The notes under the pieces: generated by a model
What the model was told of the DNA's origin: nothing
The model's input: the letters and a program-made list of their open reading frames with translations, nothing else
Database searches by the model: none
Shown: in pieces, positions 1 to 7,282 of the stretch
Layout of the letters: each line of letters starts with the position of its first letter
Numbering within the stretch: position 1 is the first letter of the stretch
Assembly (NCBI GenBank): GCA_002718515.1
Contig: PBEX01000034.1
Span: 21,007 to 38,135 of the forward strand
DNA: 17,129 nucleotides
Origin: Phycisphaerae bacterium
GTDB lineage: Bacteria > Planctomycetota > Phycisphaerae > Phycisphaerales > SM1A02
Direction of reading: 5' to 3'
Translations under genes and position numbers: made by a program

Positions 1-807
1 AGAATCGGTGTGAATGAAGGCTCTGTCGTTGAACGCAAAGACAAACAAAAGAGACAAGCGGAACTCGCAAAGTTTTTTGCAGAAAGAAAACAAGGGCATC
101 TGCTTGCAATGATGATTGCGAAAGTTGAAGAATATCTCGATATCTTTGACAAACGAGATTTCCATGACATCTGCCTGAGTGCGAAACTGATGGACGCGAG
201 GTTAGTCATAGATATCTACTCCGAACTTGCAACTCGTTTTGATTACCCACTGCACCTTGGTGTTACGCATGCAGGTCCAAGAGAAACAGGCGCAATCCGT
301 TCAATCAGTGCGCTTGGCTCCCTTCTCTCCCAAGGCATTGGTGACACCGTACGAATCAGTTACGCAAGTGACCCAGTCTATGAAGTTGAAGATGCGGTCG
401 AATTGTTGAATTGTTTGGATTTACGAGATCGAGTTGGTGCTGAACTCATCGCATGCCCAAGTTGTGGAAGAATCCAAGTCGATTTGTTCTCACTCGTTGA
501 AGATGTACGCAACCAACTTGAAGATGATATCGAAGTACCAATCAAGGTTGCAGTCATGGGCTGCGTCGTCAATGGTCCGGGTGAAGCCGAGGGCGCAGAT
601 GTAGCAGTGTTTGCTGGAGACAGACGTGGCATCATTTATGTTCAAGGCGAACGCGTTGCGAATGTCCACGAAGACGAGATTCTTGACAGACTACTCATGG
701 AGTGCAAACTTCTTCAAGAACGCGTAAAGAATGGAGAGACGAAACTCGGCGACAAAGCAGTGAGCATTAATGTGCCTGCGATTACTGTCGAAGGTGAGTC
801 CACGTGA
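1..807 (+). CDS. ispG: 4-hydroxy-3-methylbut-2-enyl diphosphate synthase IspG/GcpE (3' part; start lies before the window)
   Basis: IspG is a 4Fe-4S enzyme of the cytosolic MEP isoprenoid pathway. It reductively converts 2-C-methyl-D-erythritol 2,4-cyclodiphosphate to HMBPP. The reading frame is open from base 1 (R-I-G-V-N-E-G-S, an internal IspG motif), so the gene is cut by the window edge and the GTG at 10 is not its start; about 268 codons remain. The cluster ligands are visible: Cys codons at 454-456 and 463-465 in the C-P-S-C-G-R motif, Cys at 562-564 in M-G-C-V-V-N-G-P-G-E, and the conserved Glu at 583-585. These match E. coli Cys270, Cys273, Cys305 and Glu312. The stop overlaps the GTG start of the next gene (GTGA, 804-807), which suggests translational coupling. 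Two further isoprenoid genes (ispA, dxs) lie about 3 kb downstream. Confidence 0.96.
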   Translation, partial: RIGVNEGSVVERKDKQKRQAELAKFFAERKQGHLLAMMIAKVEEYLDIFDKRDFHDICLSAKLMDARLVIDIYSELATRFDYPLHLGVTHAGPRETGAIRSISALGSLLSQGIGDTVRISYASDPVYEVEDAVELLNCLDLRDRVGAELIACPSCGRIQVDLFSLVEDVRNQLEDDIEVPIKVAVMGCVVNGPGEAEGADVAVFAGDRRGIIYVQGERVANVHEDEILDRLLMECKLLQERVKNGETKLGDKAVSINVPAITVEGEST

Positions 808-1736
808 TTCAAACACCTTTTCACAACCGAAGAGGGTTCTCATTAACTGAAATTGTTGTTGTCATTGCAATCATTGGAGTCCTTGTCGGGATTCTCGTGC
901 CTTCCATTTTTTCCATCAAAATGAAGGCAAAGAAAACGAAAGAACTCAACGTTCTTAAGCAAGTCATGACTGCATGGGCAACGTATAGCAGTGATCATCA
1001 AAACAAATTGCTTCCGGGCTATCTTGATGTGTCTTATCAAGAACACTATGAACTTGCATGGGCGTTTCCAGACGAAACACTCATTCCACCAGCACCTTCA
1101 TACGATTCCGATTACTTAAACATCGTAGGACCTTGGCCGTGGCGACTCCTTCCATATCTCGATGAAAATTGGCGCTCCCTGTTGTTTTACAAAGAACTAG
1201 ATTGGGAACCATTTGCTGAGCGAGTCAATGCGCATGCTAATGAGATTACTCAAACACCTGCCTTTGGCTACAACGGCATGTATCTTGGTGGTTGGAAACT
1301 GTTCAACGAAGCTGAGGGTAGGACGCAGACTTTGTTTGGCAATGCAAAACTCGCCGATGACACGCGAATGAATGTTGTGACTTCTTCGCTAGCGCAAGTC
1401 AATTCCCCGACAACGACGATTGCTTTTGCAAGCACTTTTCTAGGCGAAGACCACTCTTACGGCGAACTTCCTGATGACATTGACGGCGCCAACATGGCAA
1501 TCCCAAGTGTGTTAGCCGATTCAAAACGATGGACAATATTACCCGATGGGAAGATTAACTCATACGCTGAAACGTACGTTCCTGTTGGTCGCTATAACGG
1601 AATGCCAGCAATTGGTTTTGCGGATGGGCATGTTGAAAACGTTGTTATTCACACACTTCTAAATCAAAAAATGTGGATTCCAAAAGCACGTGAAGTAAAT
1701 GGCGTTCCTGTTGAAAAGTTCACTCACTCGCCTTGA
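804..1736 (+). CDS. Prepilin-type N-terminal cleavage/methylation domain protein (pseudopilin-like, planctomycete H-X9-DG-type)
   Basis: Predicted secreted or membrane-anchored pseudopilin-like protein of 310 aa. The leader is 11 residues ending in R-R-G. Prepilin peptidase should cut G11/F12, giving mature F-S-L-T-E with the conserved Glu5 (E16), followed by a hydrophobic helix to about residue 35. The large extracellular part holds F-G-Y-N-G-M-Y-L-G-G (around residue 155), common in planctomycete members of this group. Near the C-terminus R-Y-N-G-M-P-A-I-G-F-A-D-G-H (263-276) resembles the H-X9-DG motif, but the His position is Tyr264. The GTG start is supported by the correctly placed prepilin signal and the 4-nt overlap with ispG. 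Its 3' end overlaps the convergent TraB-like gene by 13 nt. These proteins are numerous in planctomycetes and their individual substrates or roles are unknown. No secretion-machine genes (GspD/E/F) are nearby. Confidence 0.88.
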   Translation: MIQTPFHNRRGFSLTEIVVVIAIIGVLVGILVPSIFSIKMKAKKTKELNVLKQVMTAWATYSSDHQNKLLPGYLDVSYQEHYELAWAFPDETLIPPAPSYDSDYLNIVGPWPWRLLPYLDENWRSLLFYKELDWEPFAERVNAHANEITQTPAFGYNGMYLGGWKLFNEAEGRTQTLFGNAKLADDTRMNVVTSSLAQVNSPTTTIAFASTFLGEDHSYGELPDDIDGANMAIPSVLADSKRWTILPDGKINSYAETYVPVGRYNGMPAIGFADGHVENVVIHTLLNQKMWIPKAREVNGVPVEKFTHSP

Positions 1737-3037
1737 GTAGCCGCTTTCTGTTCTTGTGCTTGCTTTGCTTTATACATTTGATAACGAAGCATCATCTTTA
1801 AACGTCTGAATTCCTTATCATCAAGCAGTGATTCTTTTGGATTTACACTCATTGCAGTAAACCACCGCTCTTCAGCGATTTCATAATCAAACAGCAGTGC
1901 TAGTCGCTTATGAAAATCATCCATATGACCTGCACCATACAATACTCCAATCGATTGAACCCCTTCGACAACATCGAGCGTCACTCCGATGTCTTTTAAC
2001 ACCTCTGTGTTTCGATCAATGATGATGACCTCCATGAGTTCAGGTTGCAATTCGCTTGAAAGTTCCATGCTGTCATCCATTGACAACAACTCAATCATCA
2101 ACAGTTTTACTGTTTCAATAACACCACCACCTGCGAGTGAGTCGAACATTGGCACAAGCCTCATCAGACTCGCTGATAACTTTGCTGTTAGCGTCGCACC
2201 CGAGAGCGAATCAATCACTGCTGTGTCTGCACCTTTATCTTTAAGCAAACTATTGACTTCACCAATGGTTAAGTCACTACAGAACCAGTTTGGCTCTTCG
2301 TAAGGAAGCGCGTCAAGCTGAAACTCCAACTCAAGCATGTCGGCAAACTCTGCTTGAATGTTTACTGTTTCTTCTTCTTGAGTTTGAACTACGCCATCTG
2401 CAAACACATCTTTCAATGTCACAGACCGCTTGACAAAGAGGTCTGCCGCATATCCTTCACCACCAATTGCCCCGTCACTACCGTAACTCCATATTCCAAA
2501 TGCAGATTCTTCTGGGAACGCTTGTAATGCAAATGGCCTATTCCATGCGTCTACAGATGCATCTTCTACCCAACCACTAAATCTACGGTCGATCAGGGAT
2601 GCGTCAACAATAATGTCATCAATCGACTCTGGCAACTCCCCAAACTCTTCTGCAACTCTCACGCCTAAATTTGCGACAAACTCCATAGATGTTTTAGTAG
2701 ACTTGACTGCATGTTCTGGTGAAGTGTTTACTGGAGGTCTTGCGCCATCTGGTCGAACCGATTCATAAAGGACTACATCGAATTCATCTAACAATGTCTC
2801 AATCTGCATGTAAAACGATTCATCTGCAACGTGTGACACGCCAACAAGCCATAAATCCGGCTTCCCCTCTGCGCTATATTTTCGAGATGCAATCTCGAGC
2901 GCAGCAAGATTCTCATCCGTCCGTTTCCGTATCCACGATGGTACATCTGCAATGTCAGAAACATGAGGCGTCACTTGCTGTGTAGGCTGTGCTTCTTGCA
3001 AAGAAGATAAAACAACAAAAACCAAGTATTCAATCAT
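1724..3037 (-). CDS. TraB/PrgY (GumN)-like domain protein
   Basis: 437 aa protein with the hallmarks of the TraB/PrgY/GumN superfamily: L-V-G-V-S-H-V-A-D-E-S (64-74), an acidic strand end V-V-L-Y-E shortly after, I-I-I-D-R-N (around 338-343), and a late L-Y-G-A-G-H (366-371). These conserved His/Glu/Arg/His positions suggest a hydrolase or metal-dependent fold, but the biochemical activity of bacterial members is not established. The N-terminus is weakly hydrophobic (residues 4-13) without positive charge, so a signal peptide is possible but uncertain. The middle (about 100-330) is acidic and not recognised. A longer frame begins at 3082, but ATG 3037 is chosen because a strong SD (GAGGAG, 7-nt spacing) precedes it. 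The start overlaps the end of the upstream ExbB-like gene by 8 nt, so the two are likely translationally coupled. Confidence 0.75.
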   Translation of the reverse strand: MIEYLVFVVLSSLQEAQPTQQVTPHVSDIADVPSWIRKRTDENLAALEIASRKYSAEGKPDLWLVGVSHVADESFYMQIETLLDEFDVVLYESVRPDGARPPVNTSPEHAVKSTKTSMEFVANLGVRVAEEFGELPESIDDIIVDASLIDRRFSGWVEDASVDAWNRPFALQAFPEESAFGIWSYGSDGAIGGEGYAADLFVKRSVTLKDVFADGVVQTQEEETVNIQAEFADMLELEFQLDALPYEEPNWFCSDLTIGEVNSLLKDKGADTAVIDSLSGATLTAKLSASLMRLVPMFDSLAGGGVIETVKLLMIELLSMDDSMELSSELQPELMEVIIIDRNTEVLKDIGVTLDVVEGVQSIGVLYGAGHMDDFHKRLALLFDYEIAEERWFTAMSVNPKESLLDDKEFRRLKMMLRYQMYKAKQAQEQKAATQGE

Positions 3038-3707
3038 GACTATTCTCCTCACCTTGCTGAGCTGATGCCACAATTGTTTCAAGGTGGCTTATGGATTGAG
3101 ATGACCATTCTCTAAAGAGCATGTATGGGAAAAGCGTAACAAGTGCAATCGTGAGCCCCGCAGCAGTCGTTAACAACGCAGATGCGATTCCTCCAGCCAC
3201 ATCAGCTGGATCAGTCAGCATCGATTGATCACCAAGAAGTTGAAATGAATCAATGATCCCGATGACAGTACCTAAGATTCCGAGAAGAGGTGCTGCTGTA
3301 ATGATTGTAGATAACGCGACCATGTAACGTTCAAAACGAGGGCGCTGGTGTTCGATGGCTGCAATTGCAACTGCGTCACTATTGCCCTCAGTAAGCAAAG
3401 ATTGAATCACAGATGCAAAAATGGTTCGCTTACGCTTCACATTCTTCTCAATTGAATCTCGCTTACCTTTTCTTAACAGGTCGTTGTAGGTCGCAATTGT
3501 GCTTGCGGGACAATATCCACCGCCAAAACACCAAAACCAAAAGCGTTCGAAAATGAGTGTCAAACTAACAACACTCAACATAATGAGTGGAAGCATCACA
3601 ATTCCACCGCGTTCGACGAGGTGTAAAAGATGTTCCATTAAGCCAAGTAACATCCCTAGATTGTAATTGTTCGGCGTACAATCTGTAAGTGACTGAAAAA
3701 TCAACAT
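3030..3707 (-). CDS. MotA/TolQ/ExbB-family proton channel protein
   Basis: 225 aa inner-membrane protein of the ExbB/TolQ/MotA family. Such proteins form proton-conducting pentamers that power TonB, Tol-Pal or gliding-type machines, normally with an ExbD/TolR partner. Predicted membrane segments are about 35-54, 130-152 and 172-198. The family signature A-P-L-L-G-I-L-G-T-V-I-G (139-150) and the TM3 stretch G-G-I-A-S-A-L-L-T-T-A-A-G-L (172-185) are clear. Length is typical of ExbB/TolQ, shorter than MotA. The ATG at 3707 is backed by GAGGAGG 5 nt upstream. Its 5' end overlaps the start of divergent ispA by 19 nt, so each start region lies in the other's coding sequence. No exbD/tolR or tonB follows; the next gene is TraB-like. 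Substrate or partner is therefore unknown. Confidence 0.88.
   Translation of the reverse strand: MLIFQSLTDCTPNNYNLGMLLGLMEHLLHLVERGGIVMLPLIMLSVVSLTLIFERFWFWCFGGGYCPASTIATYNDLLRKGKRDSIEKNVKRKRTIFASVIQSLLTEGNSDAVAIAAIEHQRPRFERYMVALSTIITAAPLLGILGTVIGIIDSFQLLGDQSMLTDPADVAGGIASALLTTAAGLTIALVTLFPYMLFREWSSQSISHLETIVASAQQGEENSHD
3045..3050 (-). promoter_or_regulatory. Shine-Dalgarno of the TraB-like gene
   Basis: GAGGAG on the minus strand, 7 nt before ATG 3037 and inside the end of the ExbB-like coding region. It decides the start against the upstream in-frame ATG at 3082. Strong SDs are rare in this window, so this one stands out. Confidence 0.75.
3674..3682 (+). promoter_or_regulatory. Putative -10 element (GCGTACAAT) for a near-leaderless ispA transcript
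   Basis: TACAAT (3677-3682, 5 of 6 bases of the sigma70 consensus) ends 6 nt before the ispA GTG at 3689. A transcript from it would begin at or next to the start codon, which would explain the missing SD. No convincing -35 box was found. The site is also the right arm of ATTGT-N7-ACAAT (3666-3682). The 9-mer recurs before dxs. It lies within the coding region of the divergent ExbB-like gene. Seen: the sequence. Inferred: promoter function. Confidence 0.35.
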
Positions 3708-4582
3708 CTGAACCTCCTCAATTTTTCATCGACCAGATTCCAAGCATTGAGGACGCCTTAAAAAATCAAATTCTCTCGTTCAACTTACCCAATGAGTTAG
3801 AAGAAGCAACTCTTTACGCTGTTATGAACGGCGGAAAACGAGTCAGGCCAGCCCTCACCCTCCTATGCGCTGAAGCGGTTGGCGGTCAAGTTGAACTCGC
3901 AATGCAAGCAGCCATTGCCGTTGAGTTTATCCACTGTTTTAGTTTGATTCATGACGATTTACCTGCTCTTGATGACGATCATTTACGACGAGGCAAACCA
4001 ACTTTACATATCAAAACGAATGAAGCAATGGCGATCTTGGCTGGCGATAACTTGTTGACACTTGCATTTTTACAACTTGCTCACTCAACATTTGATGAAT
4101 CCACCAAAGTGAAGATGTCAAATGAACTTGCTGAAGCGACTAAAAACATGGTTGTCGGGCAAGTGTATGACACGCTTGGAAATCTCCCCGCAGCGTTGTC
4201 ACCAATCGAACAGGTACAACTTGTGCATGAAAACAAAACTGGTGCATTGATTCGGTGCGCGTGCGTTTTCGGTGGCATGTGTAGCGCTCAAGATAAAGTC
4301 GCAGTTGAAGCCATCGCGTCGTACGGAACACACATTGGCTTAATGTTTCAGATTGTCGACGATTTGATTGATTTGCACGGTTGTGCAGAACATGTAGGGA
4401 AAGCCACTCGTAAGGATAGCGAGGCAGGAAAACTCACATACCCAAGTGCAGTAGGAGTGGAAGAATCAAAAAACATCATCGAACACCTAAAAAGCGAAGC
4501 AGAACGTGCTTTAGAACCGCTTGGTGCATCCGCAGATTGTCTGCGTTCTTTCAATCTTTGGTTGGCTCAGCGGACCCGTTGA
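3689..4582 (+). CDS. ispA: Polyprenyl synthetase, farnesyl/geranyl diphosphate synthase type
   Basis: 297 aa cytosolic trans-isoprenyl diphosphate synthase condensing IPP with allylic diphosphates. Visible motifs are G-G-K-R-V-R-P (48-54), the first Asp-rich motif D89-D90-x4-D95 (D-D-L-P-A-L-D) with the two-residue insertion of bacterial FPP synthases, and the second Asp-rich motif D224-D225-L-I-D228 after F-Q. Phe84, five residues before the first Asp, is the aromatic position that limits product length, so a C15 (farnesyl) product is inferred; GGPP cannot be excluded. The only reasonable start is GTG 3689: no other Met occurs before M46, and the N-terminal length matches E. coli IspA. No SD is present. 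The 5' end overlaps the divergent ExbB-like gene. dxs follows after 19 nt, giving a MEP/prenyl pair. Confidence 0.93.
   Translation: MTEKSTSEPPQFFIDQIPSIEDALKNQILSFNLPNELEEATLYAVMNGGKRVRPALTLLCAEAVGGQVELAMQAAIAVEFIHCFSLIHDDLPALDDDHLRRGKPTLHIKTNEAMAILAGDNLLTLAFLQLAHSTFDESTKVKMSNELAEATKNMVVGQVYDTLGNLPAALSPIEQVQLVHENKTGALIRCACVFGGMCSAQDKVAVEAIASYGTHIGLMFQIVDDLIDLHGCAEHVGKATRKDSEAGKLTYPSAVGVEESKNIIEHLKSEAERALEPLGASADCLRSFNLWLAQRTR
3713..3719 (-). promoter_or_regulatory. Shine-Dalgarno of the ExbB-like gene
   Basis: Minus-strand GAGGAGG located 5 nt before ATG 3707. It lies antisense within about codons 9-11 of ispA and supports this start over internal Met19 or Met25, which lack well-spaced SDs. 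Confidence 0.75.
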
Positions 4583-4591
4583 GCGTACAAT
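4562..4591 (+). promoter_or_regulatory. Putative promoter for dxs
   Basis: TTGGCT (4562-4567) and TACAAT (4586-4591) are spaced by 18 nt, a plausible sigma70-type pair (4/6 and 5/6 matches). It overlaps the end of ispA. The -10 is part of GCGTACAAT (4583-4591), which begins immediately after the ispA stop and is identical to the element before ispA. Transcription would begin only a few bases before the dxs ATG at 4602, which has no SD. Function is inferred. Confidence 0.4.
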
Positions 4592-4601
4592 AGTCATTTC
4601 A

Positions 4602-6533
4602 ATGTCAAACTCAGTCCTTTCGACAATTCAATGTCCCTCTGATTTACGCAAAATCCCTGTGGAAGAACTTCCCGTTCTTGCTAAAGAAATGCGTGAAGCA
4701 ATCTGTAATCAAGTGCAGAAAAGTGGAGGCCATCTTGCTCCAAACCTTGGAGTTGTCGAGTTAACAATTGCGTTGCACTACGTGTTTGACTTTTCACATG
4801 ACAGATTACTTTTTGATGTTGGTCATCAATGCTACCCACATAAACTGTTAACTGGAAGACAACATCTTCTTGATAAGTTAAGACAACGTGGCGGGATGTC
4901 TGGGTTCCCAAATCCGGACGAATCACCCTACGACCTCTTTCAGGTCGGACATGCTGGCACTGCAATTTCAACGGCAGTCGGCATGGCGCGTGGCGACACG
5001 CTGCTCAATGAGGGATATGACCCTGACACCAACCCCGATGGCAGAAGAGTAGTCGCCTTTGTTGGCGATGCAAGCATTGTCAATGGCGTTGCAATGGAAG
5101 GGCTCAATAACGCAGGAACATTGAAGAGGCAATTCCTTGTTGTCCTCAATGATAATGGCATGAGCATCGCAAACCCTCAAGGCGCAATTGCAGATTACTT
5201 TGACCATTTAAGAGTTGGCTCAACATACCGCTCGATGAAGCGTACAGCAAAAGAAGTTATGGGCAAGTTGCCTGGCGGTTCAATGCTTGAAGACATGTCT
5301 CACAGAATGACTGAGATGATCAAAGACGCAATCTTTGAAGACTCTTGGTTTGAACACTTCGGCCTAGTCACTGTTGGTCCAATCGATGGACATGACTTAC
5401 CTTCGCTTATTGATATGCTTGTTGAAGTGCGAAATGTTGACAGACCCCTACTCCTTCACGCGCACACCGTGAAGGGCAAAGGGTTTGAATACACTGAAAA
5501 CAATGCGACTGCATTCCATTCACCAAAACCATTTGAAGTGAAAAAATGCTCGGTCGAAGTTCAAAAATCTGGACGTTCGTTTACTGCAGCTTTCGCTGAC
5601 AGCATGATCGAGTGTATGAAAGAAGATGCGACAGTCGTAGCAGCAACTGCCGCAATGCCTGATGGAACAGGACTCGACAAGGTCATGAAGGAATTCCCAG
5701 GCCGTACCTGGGACACAGGCATCTGTGAATCACATGCAATGGATATGCTTGCGGGCATGTCGAAGAGTGGCTGCAAACCGTTCTTTGCCGTCTACTCAAC
5801 ATTCCTACAGCGAGCGTTTGACCAAGCATTTCAAGAAGTTGCATTGCAAGGACTGCCGCTTCGGTTATGTTTAGATAGAGCAGGACTTGTCGGTGGGGAT
5901 GGTGCAGTACACCACGGCTTTTGTGACATTGCACTCTTAAGAGTGTTGCCAAACGCTGCCCTTCTTGCAGCAATTGACGAGCCAAGTTTACGAGCAGCAA
6001 TGCAATGGATGATGGGTTACGACGAGGGTCTGTCTGCAGTGCGATATCCTCGTGATGCCGTCCAAGAGGACCCTCTACAATGCCCACCGTTTGAGTTGGG
6101 TAAAGCAGTAAAACTGCATCGTTGTTCGCAAACACCCAAGTTAGCAATTCTCGGATATGGCACAACTGTATACGATGCGATCACTGCAGCAATGCGAGTA
6201 TCTCCGGAACATATCGACGTGTACGATGCTCGATTTGCGAAACCAGTCGATGGCGACCTCATTGAACATCTCATTGAGCAAGGCGTTTCGATTCTCACAG
6301 TTGAAGACCACTCAGTTATTGGCGGTTTTGGGTCGGCTGTTGTTGAAGAAGCATCAAAACGAGGATGTGACACTTCTCAAATCGAATCAATTGGGTTGCC
6401 AGATCACTGGATTGGTCATGGCTCACGAGCAGAGCAATTAGAAGAAGCAGGTATCGATGCAAAATGCATCGCATCGAAAGCAACAGAAATGTTACATGCA
6501 TTTGAAGATGCACAAACATATGTAACGCAGTAA
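4602..6533 (+). CDS. dxs: 1-deoxy-D-xylulose-5-phosphate synthase
   Basis: 643 aa thiamine-diphosphate enzyme joining pyruvate and glyceraldehyde 3-phosphate, the first step of the MEP pathway. ATG 4602 is preferred over an in-frame extension back to 4521, because the extension lies inside ispA and shows no DXS similarity. Key residues: His44 in S-G-G-H and His75 in V-G-H-Q-C-Y-P-H (E. coli His49 and His80), the Mg/ThDP motif G-D-A-S (155-158) followed by L-N-D-N, catalytic Glu376 in C-E-S-H-A (E. coli Glu370), then Y-S-T-F-L-Q-R-A-F-D-Q and D-R-A-G-L-V-G-G-D-G. The C-terminal transketolase domain contains T-V-E-D-H-S-V-I-G-G-F-G-S. The Mg motif is GDA rather than the usual GDG. Otherwise it is a complete three-domain DXS, slightly longer than the E. 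coli enzyme (620 aa). Confidence 0.96.
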   Translation: MSNSVLSTIQCPSDLRKIPVEELPVLAKEMREAICNQVQKSGGHLAPNLGVVELTIALHYVFDFSHDRLLFDVGHQCYPHKLLTGRQHLLDKLRQRGGMSGFPNPDESPYDLFQVGHAGTAISTAVGMARGDTLLNEGYDPDTNPDGRRVVAFVGDASIVNGVAMEGLNNAGTLKRQFLVVLNDNGMSIANPQGAIADYFDHLRVGSTYRSMKRTAKEVMGKLPGGSMLEDMSHRMTEMIKDAIFEDSWFEHFGLVTVGPIDGHDLPSLIDMLVEVRNVDRPLLLHAHTVKGKGFEYTENNATAFHSPKPFEVKKCSVEVQKSGRSFTAAFADSMIECMKEDATVVAATAAMPDGTGLDKVMKEFPGRTWDTGICESHAMDMLAGMSKSGCKPFFAVYSTFLQRAFDQAFQEVALQGLPLRLCLDRAGLVGGDGAVHHGFCDIALLRVLPNAALLAAIDEPSLRAAMQWMMGYDEGLSAVRYPRDAVQEDPLQCPPFELGKAVKLHRCSQTPKLAILGYGTTVYDAITAAMRVSPEHIDVYDARFAKPVDGDLIEHLIEQGVSILTVEDHSVIGGFGSAVVEEASKRGCDTSQIESIGLPDHWIGHGSRAEQLEEAGIDAKCIASKATEMLHAFEDAQTYVTQ

Positions 6534-6545
6534 AATCAAAACACT

Positions 6546-7277
6546 ATGGCAATTCTCATCATCGAACACAGCAATCTAACTGGCGCAGACCGCCTTGGCG
6601 AACGCCTTCTTATGGATGGACATCGACTTGTTACAGTTCGAGTACATCTTGGCGAACAACTCCCAACCGATTTGGATGAGATTGATGGCGTGATCAGTTG
6701 TGGCGGACCCCAGTCACCACTCTCTATTGATGAGTCCTGGCTTGAACAAGAACTTTCGCTCTTACGAGAAGCAAACAAGCGGGAGATACCCGTTTTAGGG
6801 ATCTGCTTGGGCTGCCAACTCCTTGCACTGGCACTCGGAGGAGAAGTCACAAAACTTGATGAGCCAGAATATGGCTGGTGTGACCTCACACTTTCACCAC
6901 AGGGACGAGAATGCGTCATCTTCGCTGGGCAACCTTGGTATGGCACGCAACTTCAATGGCATGAGTTTGGGGTAACAACATTGCCTCCAGATTCAACATT
7001 GCTTGCTTCAAGTGAGCGATGCAAAGTGCAAGCGTGGTCAAATGGAATCAATTCATTTGGGATTCAGTTTCACCCAGAGTGCGACCGAGAAACGATTTCT
7101 GTTTGGATTGAAGATGATTCAAGAATGCTCCACGAACGCAACATGTCTAAAGATGATTTAGAAACTCAAAGCGATGAACAATTCCCCGAATACGAACGGC
7201 TGACCAATCGATTTTACGATGCAGTGTCGCAAATTCTCATGCCGGTCCACAATCGCTTGCATAGACAGCGCAACTAA
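6546..7277 (+). CDS. Class I glutamine amidotransferase domain protein (GMP synthase-like GATase)
   Basis: 243 aa stand-alone class I glutamine amidotransferase. Such domains hydrolyse glutamine to release ammonia, or act as gamma-glutamyl peptidases. The triad is intact: nucleophile Cys87 in G-I-C-L-G (85-89), and His176 and Glu178 in F-H-P-E. The oxyanion region V-I-S-C-G-G-P-Q-S-P lies at about 49-58. There is no ATP-pyrophosphatase domain, so it is not GMP synthase itself; the size fits the YfeJ-like 'GMP synthase-like' group, whose substrates are mostly unknown. A charged C-terminal tail of about 55 residues follows the domain. It begins 12 nt after dxs without an SD, and a methyltransferase follows after 5 nt, so all three may be co-transcribed. 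No synthase partner is adjacent, and the acceptor substrate cannot be told. Confidence 0.88.
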   Translation: MAILIIEHSNLTGADRLGERLLMDGHRLVTVRVHLGEQLPTDLDEIDGVISCGGPQSPLSIDESWLEQELSLLREANKREIPVLGICLGCQLLALALGGEVTKLDEPEYGWCDLTLSPQGRECVIFAGQPWYGTQLQWHEFGVTTLPPDSTLLASSERCKVQAWSNGINSFGIQFHPECDRETISVWIEDDSRMLHERNMSKDDLETQSDEQFPEYERLTNRFYDAVSQILMPVHNRLHRQRN

Positions 7278-7282
7278 ACACA

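Noticed and set aside
4521..4601. 27-codon N-terminal extension of dxs
   Set aside because: It lies within ispA in another frame, is not conserved in DXS, and the normal DXS N-terminus begins at ATG 4602.
5683..6165. Minus-strand open frame of 160 codons within dxs
   Set aside because: It is antisense to the conserved C-terminal half of DXS and the translation resembles no family.
6536..6946. Minus-strand open frame opposite the glutamine amidotransferase gene
   Set aside because: Ser/Arg/Pro-rich shadow translation of a conserved gene; not coding.
6546..7277. GMP synthase (guaA)
   Set aside because: Only the amidotransferase domain is present; there is no ATP-pyrophosphatase or dimerisation domain.
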